Shown piece by piece: positions 9,901-17,585 of a DNA stretch of 64,000 nucleotides; the first letter of the stretch is position 1, and the number at the start of each line of letters is the position of its first letter. The notes beneath the pieces were generated by a model. That model was not told the origin of the DNA and did no database searches. It worked only from the letters and a program-made list of their open reading frames with translations. Position numbers and translations under genes: made by a program. The DNA is from Methylophilaceae bacterium (GTDB taxonomy: Bacteria > Pseudomonadota > Gammaproteobacteria > Burkholderiales > Methylophilaceae): the NCBI GenBank assembly GCA_013141125.1, contig JABFRO010000003.1:172458-236457 (forward strand), given 5' to 3'.

Positions 9901-11554
9901 CCATGACCGCCATGCCCGTAGTCGCAAAATAACCCAGCCAGCTGACTTGCACTGGGGCAGGTTTCCAGGCAAACACTGGCAGGCGGTTGCCTGCCGAGTG
10001 ACCGGATAAATCCAGCAAAACATGAATGCCATCGTCATGAATTTGTTGCGCGGCGGCTTGGTCGCTGAGTTCTGAGAGTGGCCGCCATAACGAAAAATAG
10101 GGTTTGAGACGTGTCGTGACTTGATCTTCGCACGCATCTGTAGGATAGGCGATTAATTCAATGGTTTCAGCATTGATGTGCTGTAACAGGTTTTCAAGAA
10201 AATAAGCGACCGCATGTTGATGTAAATCGCCAGAAACCAATCCTATACGCAAGCGTTTGGTCGGTGCCTGATATTGCCAGGAGGTAAAGGCTGTATTTAC
10301 CTTTGCCGCGACCATTTGGTTGTAATGTCTGGCTTGTTGTAGACGTTCATTGGCATTGTGATGCGCTGAATAATTCATGACGAAGAGTAGATTACTTTGG
10401 GCTTTAGTGAGATCCGGTTGAATCTTTAATGCTTGCGCGTAGCAAGTTTCCGCTTGCTGGGTGAGTCCCTGATGTAAAAAGTTGCTGGCTAGGTTGATAT
10501 ATAAATTCACAAAATTCGGGTCAAGCGCCAACGCTTGCTTTAAACAGGCTTCTGCCTTGCCCAATAGACCTTGGGCGCTAAAGGTGATGCTTAGATTGCT
10601 GAGTGCGGCGACTTGATTGGGGTTGTATGCAAGTGCTTTTTCAAAGACGGTGACGGCCTCGTCCCAGCGCCTCATGTCGTGCAAAGCGAGTCCCAGATTG
10701 TTATAAGCATCCATAAATTCAGGGCTAATTTGCAGCGCTTTTCTTAAGTAAGCTTCGGCTTCGGCATATTGGCCTCGTTCAGAAAGTAACAGCCCCAGAT
10801 TATTAAGCGCGTAGGGATGTTCCGAATCAATACTCAGCGCTTTTCTGTCATGTTTTTCTGCTTCTGGCAAGCGCCCTAGTGTTTTGTAAACCACACCCAG
10901 ATTAATGTGAGCAGAAACCAAATCCGGTTGTGTTTTCAAAGCCTGCAGATAGCTATTGATAGCTTCGGGGAGGCGTTGTTGTTCCTGAAATATCGCTCCC
11001 AGATTAAAGTGCATTTGTGCATTTTTTGGATCAAGTTTCAATGCTTGTTTATAACTGCTTTCTGCCAACTCCAGGCATCCCAAGCTTTTGAATACGCTGC
11101 CAAGGTTGTAGTGTGCCTTGGAAAAGCCCGGAAATATTTTTACGGCCTGTTGATATTGCAATTGGGCCAGCTGCAATTGTTCTTGGTCAAAATAAACATT
11201 GCCAAGGTTGTAGTGTGCTTCCGCATCCGGCATTAGCTCTGTGGCTTTTTTAAAGGCCTCTACGGCTTCCAATGGCATCCCTTGTTTTTGATAGATGGCA
11301 CCAAGCACTTTCCATGCAAATCCATGTTTGGGAAAGCGTTGGGTCATAGCGAGTGCCATTTGTTTGGCTTCAGCGGAGCTACCCTTATTAAATAAATTGG
11401 AGAGGGTCTTTATTTCTTCGTTACTTGGTTGAGTATTCCATCTGCTTGCCATAGGTTGATTATCAGATTTTTTTGGCATTGCAACTTTCCTGGAATGGTT
11501 TTTTTTATTTTTGTTGAATGCTTGTTGATTACTGATGTTTTGTGAGGCATTCAT
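6902..11554 (-). CDS. Giant TPR-GT41 (OGT-like)-StrF-like-TPR-GT2 glycosyltransferase
   Basis: A 1550-residue protein. A basic, disordered N-terminus leads into about ten TPRs (about 77-385; for example AHYNLGNVYFDQEQLQLAQ). The GT41/O-GlcNAc-transferase-like catalytic region spans about 430-780: LRIGLVSGDLHQHAVAYF, LLDLSGHSAGNRL, PVQVSWLGYFATTG, FGCFQNRAKVG and DTFPFPGGTTTCEALWMGVP. Next is a StrF-like GT-A domain (about 860-1090; FIHDDVWID, FHFYDMDFC), a short TPR pair (about 1130-1180) and a GT2 domain (about 1225-1450; LIPAFNTQF, ILLDDDI). GT41 enzymes put sugars on Ser/Thr of proteins. The start has a good RBS (AAGGATAGG). It is transcribed away from flagellin across 652 bp, so flagellin is the obvious candidate acceptor (inference). 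Confidence 0.85.
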   Translation of the reverse strand: MNASQNISNQQAFNKNKKNHSRKVAMPKKSDNQPMASRWNTQPSNEEIKTLSNLFNKGSSAEAKQMALAMTQRFPKHGFAWKVLGAIYQKQGMPLEAVEAFKKATELMPDAEAHYNLGNVYFDQEQLQLAQLQYQQAVKIFPGFSKAHYNLGSVFKSLGCLELAESSYKQALKLDPKNAQMHFNLGAIFQEQQRLPEAINSYLQALKTQPDLVSAHINLGVVYKTLGRLPEAEKHDRKALSIDSEHPYALNNLGLLLSERGQYAEAEAYLRKALQISPEFMDAYNNLGLALHDMRRWDEAVTVFEKALAYNPNQVAALSNLSITFSAQGLLGKAEACLKQALALDPNFVNLYINLASNFLHQGLTQQAETCYAQALKIQPDLTKAQSNLLFVMNYSAHHNANERLQQARHYNQMVAAKVNTAFTSWQYQAPTKRLRIGLVSGDLHQHAVAYFLENLLQHINAETIELIAYPTDACEDQVTTRLKPYFSLWRPLSELSDQAAAQQIHDDGIHVLLDLSGHSAGNRLPVFAWKPAPVQVSWLGYFATTGMAVMDYFLADEVGVPKANQAQFTEIVKYLPDTRLCFTVPNSTMEVSPLPAQTNGYITFGCFQNRAKVGDQVLALWVKILQALPTAKLRWQCKSFSDAAAREDLYQCLNKLGIHADRLILCNMVEREDYLAAHAEVDMILDTFPFPGGTTTCEALWMGVPTLTLTGDTLIARQGASLLTAAGLTDWITVDQTDYINKAIAYCHDLNQLIRLRANLRAQVLASSLFDAPRFAKNMEKALWEMWDEKSNAIQNHASHQTAIEKQASIEKDVSIEIQYQAVTKEDFERSKKLQTKHSLIVLSATKLSETDFWNQSALGLSLKALFEREPELSAKIAFNNARGLAEIFNEGIEQAENNAILIFIHDDVWIDEANFTEAISAGLEQFDVIGVAGNRRRLPNQPAWAFIDQQFTWDEKSNLSGRVAHGNNALGEVSEFGAVPAECELLDGVFLAAKKTTLNKSKVQFDIQFDFHFYDMDFCRSARQTGLKLGTWPIKLTHQSSGAFGSPHWQEKYQLYLNKWDAGLSSSDEKNNTHELQQAVNEVLKLAIEQQNSGQLEQAEKLYLEIIRIQPHHAEANHNLGVIEAHTKDIHTALPRLEAAVMAMPEHEQFWVSYIDALMQAGDVDATADALELGQKFGLSTSTAQTLAAEFIEAFDLHQAPPQPTQLKNSAQDKASDKNHPSITTLIPAFNTQFIPELLASLVTQTFKSFKVIISDDSPNNEVTKLINSPEMQELKKLLNLKIIEGPQKGGYANTFHLVRNYAHQSDFFHILLDDDIIYPTFYETHMRKHSSILAPVSISARWTANQFGQPLSLPMDESTSQSFSLQFNAAAIFKALIPRCDNKLGEWSHAVFRKEAADSILNPYLNGICYFGLDDIGSFIHATSQKSGIWIPTPLGFFRTHDRQNTNRINNTTIKCAHYAWIAFAIIGIENALISKEKAWQCIRYISHSIRERYSEDTLGISMLTLLDAHHEYSAMFKEDFLALWNSYLEEVQLQKVLVGDLNIQLL

Positions 11555-12206
11555 TACCTATCCTTTATAACGCTGTCTTGCCAAAAAATTTGGTTGGTTT
11601 GCTCTGAGTTATCTTTTGCGAATTTCTTGCGATCAAATCACTCATCAAGAAACAGCCCTATTATTAAAAATTTTTACTTAGTTAGATGTCACTAAAAGAG
11701 CCGTGAAAGTACCTCAATTCAACTTTAACCACTGTCTTTGACTGATACGCCGTGGATGCCTAAATCTAACAACAGGATTGCACCAGTTTTACCGCGTTAT
11801 TAGAGGGTTTGATTGGTGCTATACCTCGGTAACATGGCGACATCCTGTTGAGGGGTTTTGAGGAAATTTGTATGGATTTTTCTATGACTACAGCGTTTTA
11901 AAAATCGGCTTTAACCAAGTGGCTGGAAAACCAAAACGGATTGCTATTCAATGGGACTTTGATTCATTCGTTTAGTTTTTTATTGAAATATATTAAAGAT
12001 TTACCGCATGATTGTCGTCAAAGAATTACACCGGCACACTAGCGGATGTGAAGAGAAAAAGTTAAATCGCAACACTAAATTTTTTCAACCAGCATCCGAT
12101 AACAGTTACAACAACGATGCAACGCAAATGATTAAGAAATTAAGTGAAGCAGCGTTGAAGGCACATGCCAAATTGAATTTAATTTTGATACCTAAGGAGC
12201 ACTAAA
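11555..12206. other. 652-bp divergent intergenic region between the glycosyltransferase and fliC
   Basis: The region has no convincing gene. A 65-codon frame at 12008-12205 runs through the fliC promoter and RBS and has no RBS or recognisable domain. The 3' end holds the sigma-28 promoter of fliC (12076-12102), a leader of about 95 nt and the fliC RBS AAGGAG at 12194-12199. No sigma-54 (GG-N10-GC) element was found. The promoter of the minus-strand glycan operon must also lie here but could not be identified. Confidence 0.6.
12076..12102 (+). promoter_or_regulatory. Sigma-28 (FliA) promoter of fliC
   Basis: The -35 element TAAATTTT (12076-12083) is followed after 11 bp by TCCGATAA (12095-12102). 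The enterobacterial FliA consensus is TAAAGTTT-N11-GCCGATAA, so this site matches 14 of 16 positions with exact spacing. Transcription should start near 12109-12111, giving a leader of about 95 nt before the fliC ATG. Confidence 0.88.
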
Positions 12207-13046
12207 ATGTCTGCTGTAATTAATACCAATATCGCCTCATTAAACACTCAACGTAACTTGGCTTCTTCTAAATCAGGCTTGGAAACTTCGATTCAACGCT
12301 TGTCTTCCGGCTTGCGTGTGAATAGTGCCAAGGACGATGCTTCTGGCTTGTCCGTAGCGACCAAGATGGATGCACAAATTCGCGGCATGAACGTCGCCAT
12401 TCGTAACTCCAATGATGCCGTTTCTTATGCGCAAACAGCCGATGGTGGTTTAAGCAAGATTAATGATTCATTGCAACGTATGCGCGAACTTGCGGTACAA
12501 GGTGCCAACGCGACTACAGATAACGGCAGCCTTACAACAGAATTTAAACAACTGCAGGATGAAATCACCCGAGTGACGGACAACACCAAATTTAATACCA
12601 AAGATGTGTTGAAGGCTTCAGCTGACACAGTTTTTCAAGTAGGCGCGGGCACCACAACTGCAGACCAAGTAGCTTTAACCGCCACGAATTTGACCTCTTC
12701 TGGTACAGGAAGTGCTGTGGCAACAGCCGCTGCGTCTGCTTCAGCTTCAGTTTCGAGTGCAGCAAGTTCTAAAACAGCAATTGACTCGATAGATGCCGCA
12801 ATTTCTGCCGTCAATACGGCACGCGCTGATGTGGGTGCGGCACAAAACCGGTTTGAATCTATCGTGAGTAATTTACAGGTTTCTGTGGAAAGCCAATCGG
12901 CTGCTAAATCCAGAATTATGGATACTGACTTTGCCGAAGAAACCGCGAAACTGACGCGCGGTCAAATCTTGCAACAAGCGGGCACGGCAATGTTGGCGCA
13001 GGCTAACTCCGCACCGAATGGTGTGCTAGCTTTGTTGAGGGGTTAA
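12207..13046 (+). CDS. fliC: Flagellin
   Basis: A short flagellin of 279 residues, the subunit of the flagellar filament exported by the flagellar type III system. The N-terminal D0/D1 region is typical: SAVINTNIASLNTQRNL, then QRLSSGLRVNSAKDDASGLS, then DGGLSKINDSLQRMRELAVQ. So is the C-terminal D1/D0 region (VGAAQNRFESIVSNL, DFAEETAKLTRGQILQQAG). The variable D2/D3 domains are nearly absent. The centre (about 165-195) is a low-complexity run of Ser, Ala and Thr, a plausible exposed site for O-glycosylation. The start follows AAGGAG. It is preceded by a sigma-28 promoter and followed by a strong terminator, so it can be made alone and in excess. Confidence 0.97.
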   Translation: MSAVINTNIASLNTQRNLASSKSGLETSIQRLSSGLRVNSAKDDASGLSVATKMDAQIRGMNVAIRNSNDAVSYAQTADGGLSKINDSLQRMRELAVQGANATTDNGSLTTEFKQLQDEITRVTDNTKFNTKDVLKASADTVFQVGAGTTTADQVALTATNLTSSGTGSAVATAAASASASVSSAASSKTAIDSIDAAISAVNTARADVGAAQNRFESIVSNLQVSVESQSAAKSRIMDTDFAEETAKLTRGQILQQAGTAMLAQANSAPNGVLALLRG

Positions 13047-13081
13047 TCAGTGAAAGCCTCGCGTAACTAGCAGCAGAATCG

Positions 13082-13113
13082 CGGGGGAGTTATTCCCCCG
13101 TAATTGTTTGTTT
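13082..13113 (+). terminator. Rho-independent terminator after fliC
   Basis: The hairpin CGGGGGAGTTATTCCCCCG (13082-13100) is followed by a T-rich stretch, TAATTGTTTGTTTG. It lies 35 bp after the fliC stop and upstream of flaG, and should separate abundant fliC mRNA from the downstream genes. Confidence 0.85.
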
Positions 13114-13144
13114 GCGCGATCATTTATTTGAAGGACTCAATATC

Positions 13145-13504
13145 ATGTCGATTACTGCTATAAATGGTTCTCAGTCTATCCGGGAGCCAAGCATTACCCA
13201 GGCTAAGGTACCTGTAGTTGATCTGCCAAAAAAGCCGGATAAAACCACGGAGGCTGTTGCACAAAATGGTGAGCAGCCAGATGCAAAAGAAATGCAAGGC
13301 GCTGTGGATGAGTTGAATAAGGCGATGCTGGCATCCGCACAAAATATCCAGTTTTCTATGGATCAGGATTTAGGGAAAATTGTGGTAAAGGTGATGGATA
13401 CTGAAACTCAAAAGGTATTGCGACAAATGCCGAGCCAGGAAGCGCTGGCATTTTCAAAAAACATTTCGCGTTTGCAGGGTTTGATGATTCACGATAAGGC
13501 TTGA
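13145..13504 (+). CDS. flaG: FlaG family flagellar protein
   Basis: A 119-residue protein with a variable N-terminus and the conserved FlaG C-terminus: ELNKAMLASAQNIQFSMDQ, then GKIVVKVMDTETQKVLRQMP, then EALAFSKNIS. FlaG proteins influence filament length or stability and usually sit between fliC and fliD, as here. The ATG at 13145 is preferred over an upstream TTG frame because AAGGA (13131-13135) lies at a suitable distance and the extra residues match nothing in the family. No sigma-28 box was found immediately upstream, so it may be read from fliC read-through or an unrecognised promoter. Confidence 0.87.
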   Translation: MSITAINGSQSIREPSITQAKVPVVDLPKKPDKTTEAVAQNGEQPDAKEMQGAVDELNKAMLASAQNIQFSMDQDLGKIVVKVMDTETQKVLRQMPSQEALAFSKNISRLQGLMIHDKA

Positions 13505-13638
13505 GCCAATGTGACCTCGATGCAGAGTAACTGAATCGAGGAGTGGCTGTAGTTCCTTGATTACACGTTGTTGCATCAAGGCGCGCATTATTAAAATTCA
13601 TCAGGTTTTTTAAGTTTTACACTTTTTAGGACACTCAC

Positions 13639-15315
13639 ATGGCTATTTCATCACCAGGTATAGGTTCCAACCTTGATGTAAATTCCATTGTGACAGGTTT
13701 GATGAGCACCGAGCAGGGGCCTTTGAACAATGTCACCAAACAAAAGACCGCTGTTCAGGCAAAAATATCCGCTTTTGGTAGCCTAAAAAGCTCGCTAGCT
13801 TCGTTTCAAACTGCATTGGGCAATTTGGCGACCAGTGATAAATTCAATGCACAAGCGATTAAGGTTGGGGATAGTAGCTTGTTTTCCGCCACGGCCAATG
13901 GCAAGGCTACCAATGGGGATTATGCGGTTAAAGTGACGCAACTTGCGCAAAATCAGAAGCTGGCTTTGCCGGGCTTTGCGAGTAAGGCCGATATTGTAGG
14001 TTCGGGTACTATCACCATAGACTTTGGCAGCTATAACTCGCTTGGTAACAGTTTTTCACTTAATCCTGAAAAAACCTCAAAAGCCATTACCATCGCACCA
14101 GGTAGCGATAGTTTGCAGGGGATTCGCGATGCGATTAACGCCGCCGATGCCGGTGTAACGGCTTCTATAATTAACGATGGCAGTAGCAATGGTAACCGGT
14201 TGGTGATTACCTCCAAAGATACTGGCACTACCAATAGCCTGAAAATTTCTGTGGCTGATGGCGACGGCAATAATTTGGATAGCACAGGTTTATCTGCTTT
14301 AGCTTTTGATCCAACGCTTAGCTCTGGTAGTGGTAAAAACTTGATGCAATTGCAAGAGGCCAAAGATGCGCTGCTAAATGTAGATGGTGTGGATATTGTC
14401 AAAGCCAGTAATACCATTAGCGATGCGGTAGAAGGCATAACGCTCAATTTGCTCAAGGTGGGCACGGCCGTTCCCACCAACCTCAATGTGAGCACGGATG
14501 CCGAGGCGATTAAAACCTCGGTAAACGCTTTTGCCAAAGCTTATAACGACCTGAATACGACATTACGCAATTTGACCAAATATGATGCTGTTAGCAAAAC
14601 GGGTGGGGCTTTGCAAGGCGATGCCACGGCGCGCTCTATTTCATCCCAGATTAAAAATGCTTTAACTGGCACCTTGAGTTCTGGTGGTGCTTTTAATTCG
14701 CTTTCGCAGGTAGGGGTGGCTTTTCAGCGCGATGGTACGCTGGCGGTGGATAGCACCAAGTTGCAATCAGCAATAGACAAAAACTTTAGTGATATTGCCG
14801 GGTTGTTTGCCAACAGTGCCAAGTTTACTGATCCACAGATTACCTTTTCTGCCAGTGGCAGTAAAACCAAATCCGGTACTTATGCCATTACCGTGGCTCA
14901 GTTAGGCAGTGGCGCTATCAATGCACAAGGCACGATTAACGGTGTAACGGCGACCGGTTCCGGGCAAAGTTTGACTGGTGCCACAGGTGATCCCAGCGAA
15001 GGTCTCGCTATTAAAGTAGCGGGCGGTGCGTTGGGTGCACGTGGCACGGTTAATTTTAGTGTGGGTTTTGCCAAACAGCTAAATAACATGGTGAGCAACT
15101 TTTTGAGTAGTGATGGTTTGCTCACGGCTAAAACTGATGGTTTGAATAGTTCAATTACTCGATTAACGGATAGGCAACAAGTGGAGCAGGATCATTTAAC
15201 GCAGATAGAAAAACGTTACCGCGCGCAATTTACTGCGCTAGACAGAGTAATGAGTAGCATGTCGCAAACCAGCACTTTTTTAACGCAGCAAATCGCACAA
15301 TATAATAAAGCCTAA
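13639..15315 (+). CDS. fliD: Flagellar hook-associated protein 2 (filament cap)
   Basis: A 558-residue FliD, forming the pentameric cap that folds exported flagellin at the filament tip. The N-terminal domain is visible (SSPGIGSNLDVNSIVTGLM, then LSAFGSLKSSLASFQTAL in its native variant, then ATSDKFNAQA). The C-terminal coiled-coil domain is also present (LNNMVSNFLSSDGLLTAKTD, SSITRLTDRQQVEQDHLTQI, then YRAQFTALDRVMSSMSQTST). The length is within the family range. It follows flaG by 134 bp, a gap holding a small hairpin (stems 13555-13561 and 13575-13581) without a T-run. fliS and fliT follow closely, the usual order. Confidence 0.96.
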   Translation: MAISSPGIGSNLDVNSIVTGLMSTEQGPLNNVTKQKTAVQAKISAFGSLKSSLASFQTALGNLATSDKFNAQAIKVGDSSLFSATANGKATNGDYAVKVTQLAQNQKLALPGFASKADIVGSGTITIDFGSYNSLGNSFSLNPEKTSKAITIAPGSDSLQGIRDAINAADAGVTASIINDGSSNGNRLVITSKDTGTTNSLKISVADGDGNNLDSTGLSALAFDPTLSSGSGKNLMQLQEAKDALLNVDGVDIVKASNTISDAVEGITLNLLKVGTAVPTNLNVSTDAEAIKTSVNAFAKAYNDLNTTLRNLTKYDAVSKTGGALQGDATARSISSQIKNALTGTLSSGGAFNSLSQVGVAFQRDGTLAVDSTKLQSAIDKNFSDIAGLFANSAKFTDPQITFSASGSKTKSGTYAITVAQLGSGAINAQGTINGVTATGSGQSLTGATGDPSEGLAIKVAGGALGARGTVNFSVGFAKQLNNMVSNFLSSDGLLTAKTDGLNSSITRLTDRQQVEQDHLTQIEKRYRAQFTALDRVMSSMSQTSTFLTQQIAQYNKA

Positions 15316-15334
15316 TCAATAAGGAAAATCCGGC

Positions 15335-15805
15335 ATGTTTGGAATGAATAAACGTGGTGTGCATGAATATACTAAGGTCGGTATGGAAACCGGAGTGATT
15401 GCAGCGAATCCACATGGGCTGGTTGTGATGCTCTATGATGGTGCGGTTGCGGCATGCCACTCTGGCTTGGTGCATATGCAGAAAAATGAAATTGCCGAAA
15501 AAGGCAAGGCACTTTCAAAGGCGATTATGATTATTGAGAGCGGGTTGCGCATCTCGCTGGATAAAAATGCCGGTGGGGACATCGCTAATAGTCTGGATGC
15601 GCTCTATGCCTATATGGTGGAGCGCTTGTATGCCGCACATCTGAAAAATAAACCCGAGCATGTACAGGAGGTTATCAAGTTGCTGGCAGATCTGCGTAGT
15701 GCCTGGGCAGCAATCGCCCAAAACCCTGCCATTGCTGCAAACACTAGTGCCGCCTATAATAAAATAGCAAATAAAAATTCCAACGCCGTCTTGGCAAAGG
15801 GCTAA
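15335..15805 (+). CDS. fliS: Flagellin export chaperone
   Basis: A 156-residue FliS, which binds the flagellin C-terminus in the cytoplasm and keeps it unfolded for export. The family motif appears as ANPHGLVVMLYDGAVAACHS (about residues 28-47), followed by KAIMIIESGLRISLD and DALYAYMVERLYAAHLKNKP. The N-terminal extension is a little longer than in enterobacteria. The ATG is preceded by AAGGAAAA and lies 19 bp after fliD; the stop is 3 bp before fliT. This is consistent with a fliD-fliS-fliT transcript. Confidence 0.95.
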   Translation: MFGMNKRGVHEYTKVGMETGVIAANPHGLVVMLYDGAVAACHSGLVHMQKNEIAEKGKALSKAIMIIESGLRISLDKNAGGDIANSLDALYAYMVERLYAAHLKNKPEHVQEVIKLLADLRSAWAAIAQNPAIAANTSAAYNKIANKNSNAVLAKG

Positions 15806-15808
15806 ATC

Positions 15809-16141
15809 ATGCATACCAACACCACACTTAATTTATATGCAGATATGGTGGAAATTTCTAGCCAAATGCTTGCGGCCACCAAAGCGGAAGATTGGGAATT
15901 GCTGGAATCACTGGAGGCGCATTGCGCGCATCGCGCACAAGTTTTAGGTACGCAGGAGCCAGTAGCATTAAGTGATGCAGAGCTGGATACTAAAATTGAT
16001 TACATCGGTAAAATTTTAGCCACAGACCGTGAAATCAGGCGTTTGGTGGAGCCGTGGATGGCGAGATTGTCAGCCTTGATGCACAGTGGCGGCAATCAGC
16101 AAAAGCTTAATAGCAGCTATGGACGCGATTTTAGTCATTAG
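15809..16141 (+). CDS. fliT: Flagellar chaperone/regulator FliT
   Basis: A 110-residue, mostly helical protein with the FliT pattern: LYADMVEISSQMLAATKAED, then WELLESLEAHCAHRAQVL, then a C-terminal ILATDREIRRLVEPWMARL. In enterobacteria FliT is the export chaperone of the FliD cap and can inhibit FlhDC. Only the chaperone role can be assumed here, from its place right after fliD and fliS. It begins 3 bp after the fliS stop and is probably translationally coupled. Sequence conservation in this family is weak, so position carries much of the assignment. Confidence 0.85.
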   Translation: MHTNTTLNLYADMVEISSQMLAATKAEDWELLESLEAHCAHRAQVLGTQEPVALSDAELDTKIDYIGKILATDREIRRLVEPWMARLSALMHSGGNQQKLNSSYGRDFSH

Positions 16142-16244
16142 TTTTATAGGAAGGATTTGTGCATTACTCCTACAAAATCTCATGAGCTTGCAAATATTTC
16201 AAGTTGCGAGCCATGTGCAACGTATTCAATATTAGAAGTCTACG

Positions 16245-17309
16245 ATGATCTCGATATCTGCCGATACCGCTGGCACTGCCCCAGTCAGCAAAGTTACGCC
16301 ATTGATTCCTGTTAGGATTGTCGGCGATATTGCGGGTGAGACGGATTTTCGGCTGGAGCAGTTTCGATTAGTACAAACACTTTCCGAGCAGTTGGTTAAG
16401 GGGCAAGTCTATCAGGGTAAAGTGGTGGCCAAGTTGGATGAGCAGATTGCAGTGGTGACGTTGAATGGCACTGCGGTGAAAATGGCGTTGGGCGATCATG
16501 GCAGGCTGGGCGAATCAGTCTCGCTCAAGTTTTTGGGGGAGCAGGCTAACCCTGCTTTTTTGCTGACTCCTGCGGCGATCAATCAGGATGCAGAATTAAC
16601 TACAATTAGTCATGCCGCGCAACAAATTAGCCAGTTTTTTGGCAGCACGCAAGAAAACAAAGCGCCAGCCAGATTCGAGGCGCAAACTCCTGTCACCAGT
16701 TCACCGCTAAATCTGCCGCAAGTCGTGGCCAATGATTTAAAACATGCGCTGGCGCAGAGTGGTTTGTTTTATGAATCACATCTGGTCGAAAATCTGGAAG
16801 GCAAACGTCCGCTTTCTGCGCTGTTGCAAGAGCCTCAAAATCAAGCGGCAGCACAAAATCAAGGCGTTGCCGAGAGTAAAGTTTTGTCTTTACAAAATCA
16901 GATGGCTGCCACGCTTAATGCGCTGGTGCCGCAACAGCTGAATATTCTGGAAAATCAAAAGTTGAGTTGGCATGGCGAAGTCTGGCCAAATCAGTTGATG
17001 GAATGGGATGTTGGGCGAAAAAACTTGCCCGAAATTACGGTACAGAACCAAAAGCAATCCACCTCGGCCATGCTGGAGAACGAGCAGATAGATAGCAAAA
17101 TTACCCTGCATTTACCTAATCTTGGCAGCGTTACGGCGCGGCTCAATCTGCAAAATGGCAAAATGCGCATCCAGATTATGGCGGATGAATTAGCCACCTC
17201 TACACTACTCAAAGACCACAGCGCCGCGCTGGCACAATCGCTGGAGGCCTCCGGTCAAGCACTCGATTTTTTATCGGTTTTGCATCATGAGCAAGCCACC
17301 CAACCCTAG
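16245..17309 (+). CDS. fliK: Flagellar hook-length control (FliK-like) protein
   Basis: A 354-residue protein with a low-complexity, Gln-rich middle and a C-terminal Flg_hook domain. That domain has ITLHLPNLGSVTARLNLQNG, then MRIQIMADELATSTLLKDHS, then LAQSLEASGQALDFLSVLHH. FliK proteins act as the molecular ruler of the hook and switch the export gate through FlhB. This one is shorter than enterobacterial FliK and is away from the hook-basal-body genes. It may be a second, FliK-like protein rather than the main ruler. The next gene encodes a FlhB C-terminal-like domain and overlaps it by 23 bp, which strongly links the pair to substrate switching. Confidence 0.75.
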   Translation: MISISADTAGTAPVSKVTPLIPVRIVGDIAGETDFRLEQFRLVQTLSEQLVKGQVYQGKVVAKLDEQIAVVTLNGTAVKMALGDHGRLGESVSLKFLGEQANPAFLLTPAAINQDAELTTISHAAQQISQFFGSTQENKAPARFEAQTPVTSSPLNLPQVVANDLKHALAQSGLFYESHLVENLEGKRPLSALLQEPQNQAAAQNQGVAESKVLSLQNQMAATLNALVPQQLNILENQKLSWHGEVWPNQLMEWDVGRKNLPEITVQNQKQSTSAMLENEQIDSKITLHLPNLGSVTARLNLQNGKMRIQIMADELATSTLLKDHSAALAQSLEASGQALDFLSVLHHEQATQP

Positions 17310-17565
17310 GCAGCAGGCAATAGCACTGGCCTATGAAACCGGCGATTTGGCACCCAGAGTGGTTGCCAAAGGCCGAGGTGTAATTGCCGAACAGATCATA
17401 GCGCGCGCCCGTGAAAACCAGGTGTTTGTGCATGAATCCAAAGAGCTGGTGGCGCTGCTGATGCAAGTGGATTTGGATGGTCATATTCCACCCACACTGT
17501 ATTTGGCGATTGCGGAGATTCTGGCCTGGTTGTATCGCTTGGAATCAGGAGAAACGCAAATATAG
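17287..17565 (+). CDS. FlhB cytoplasmic-domain-like protein (FhlB family)
   Basis: A 92-residue soluble protein equal to the cytoplasmic C-terminal part of FlhB without its membrane half: PPNPRQQAIALAYETGDLAP, then VVAKGRGVIAEQIIARAREN, then VFVHESKELVALLMQVDLDG. Full-length FlhB has the NPTH autocleavage site just before such a segment; here the matching position reads PPNPRQQ, so the cleavage motif is missing. Family members occur in many flagellated bacteria and can partly substitute for the FlhB C-terminal fragment. It overlaps the FliK-like gene by 23 bp in another frame. It ends 20 bp before the convergent ATPase gene. Confidence 0.82.
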   Translation: MSKPPNPRQQAIALAYETGDLAPRVVAKGRGVIAEQIIARARENQVFVHESKELVALLMQVDLDGHIPPTLYLAIAEILAWLYRLESGETQI

Positions 17566-17585
17566 AGGCGATTCAAACATTGCTT

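Noticed and set aside
11921-11955. Possible sigma-54 promoter in the region before fliC
   Set aside because: No GG-N10-GC pair with correct spacing was found, and the sigma-28 site explains fliC expression.
12008-12205. 65-codon plus-strand open frame before fliC
   Set aside because: It contains the sigma-28 promoter and the fliC RBS, has no RBS of its own and no recognisable domain; best read as leader DNA.
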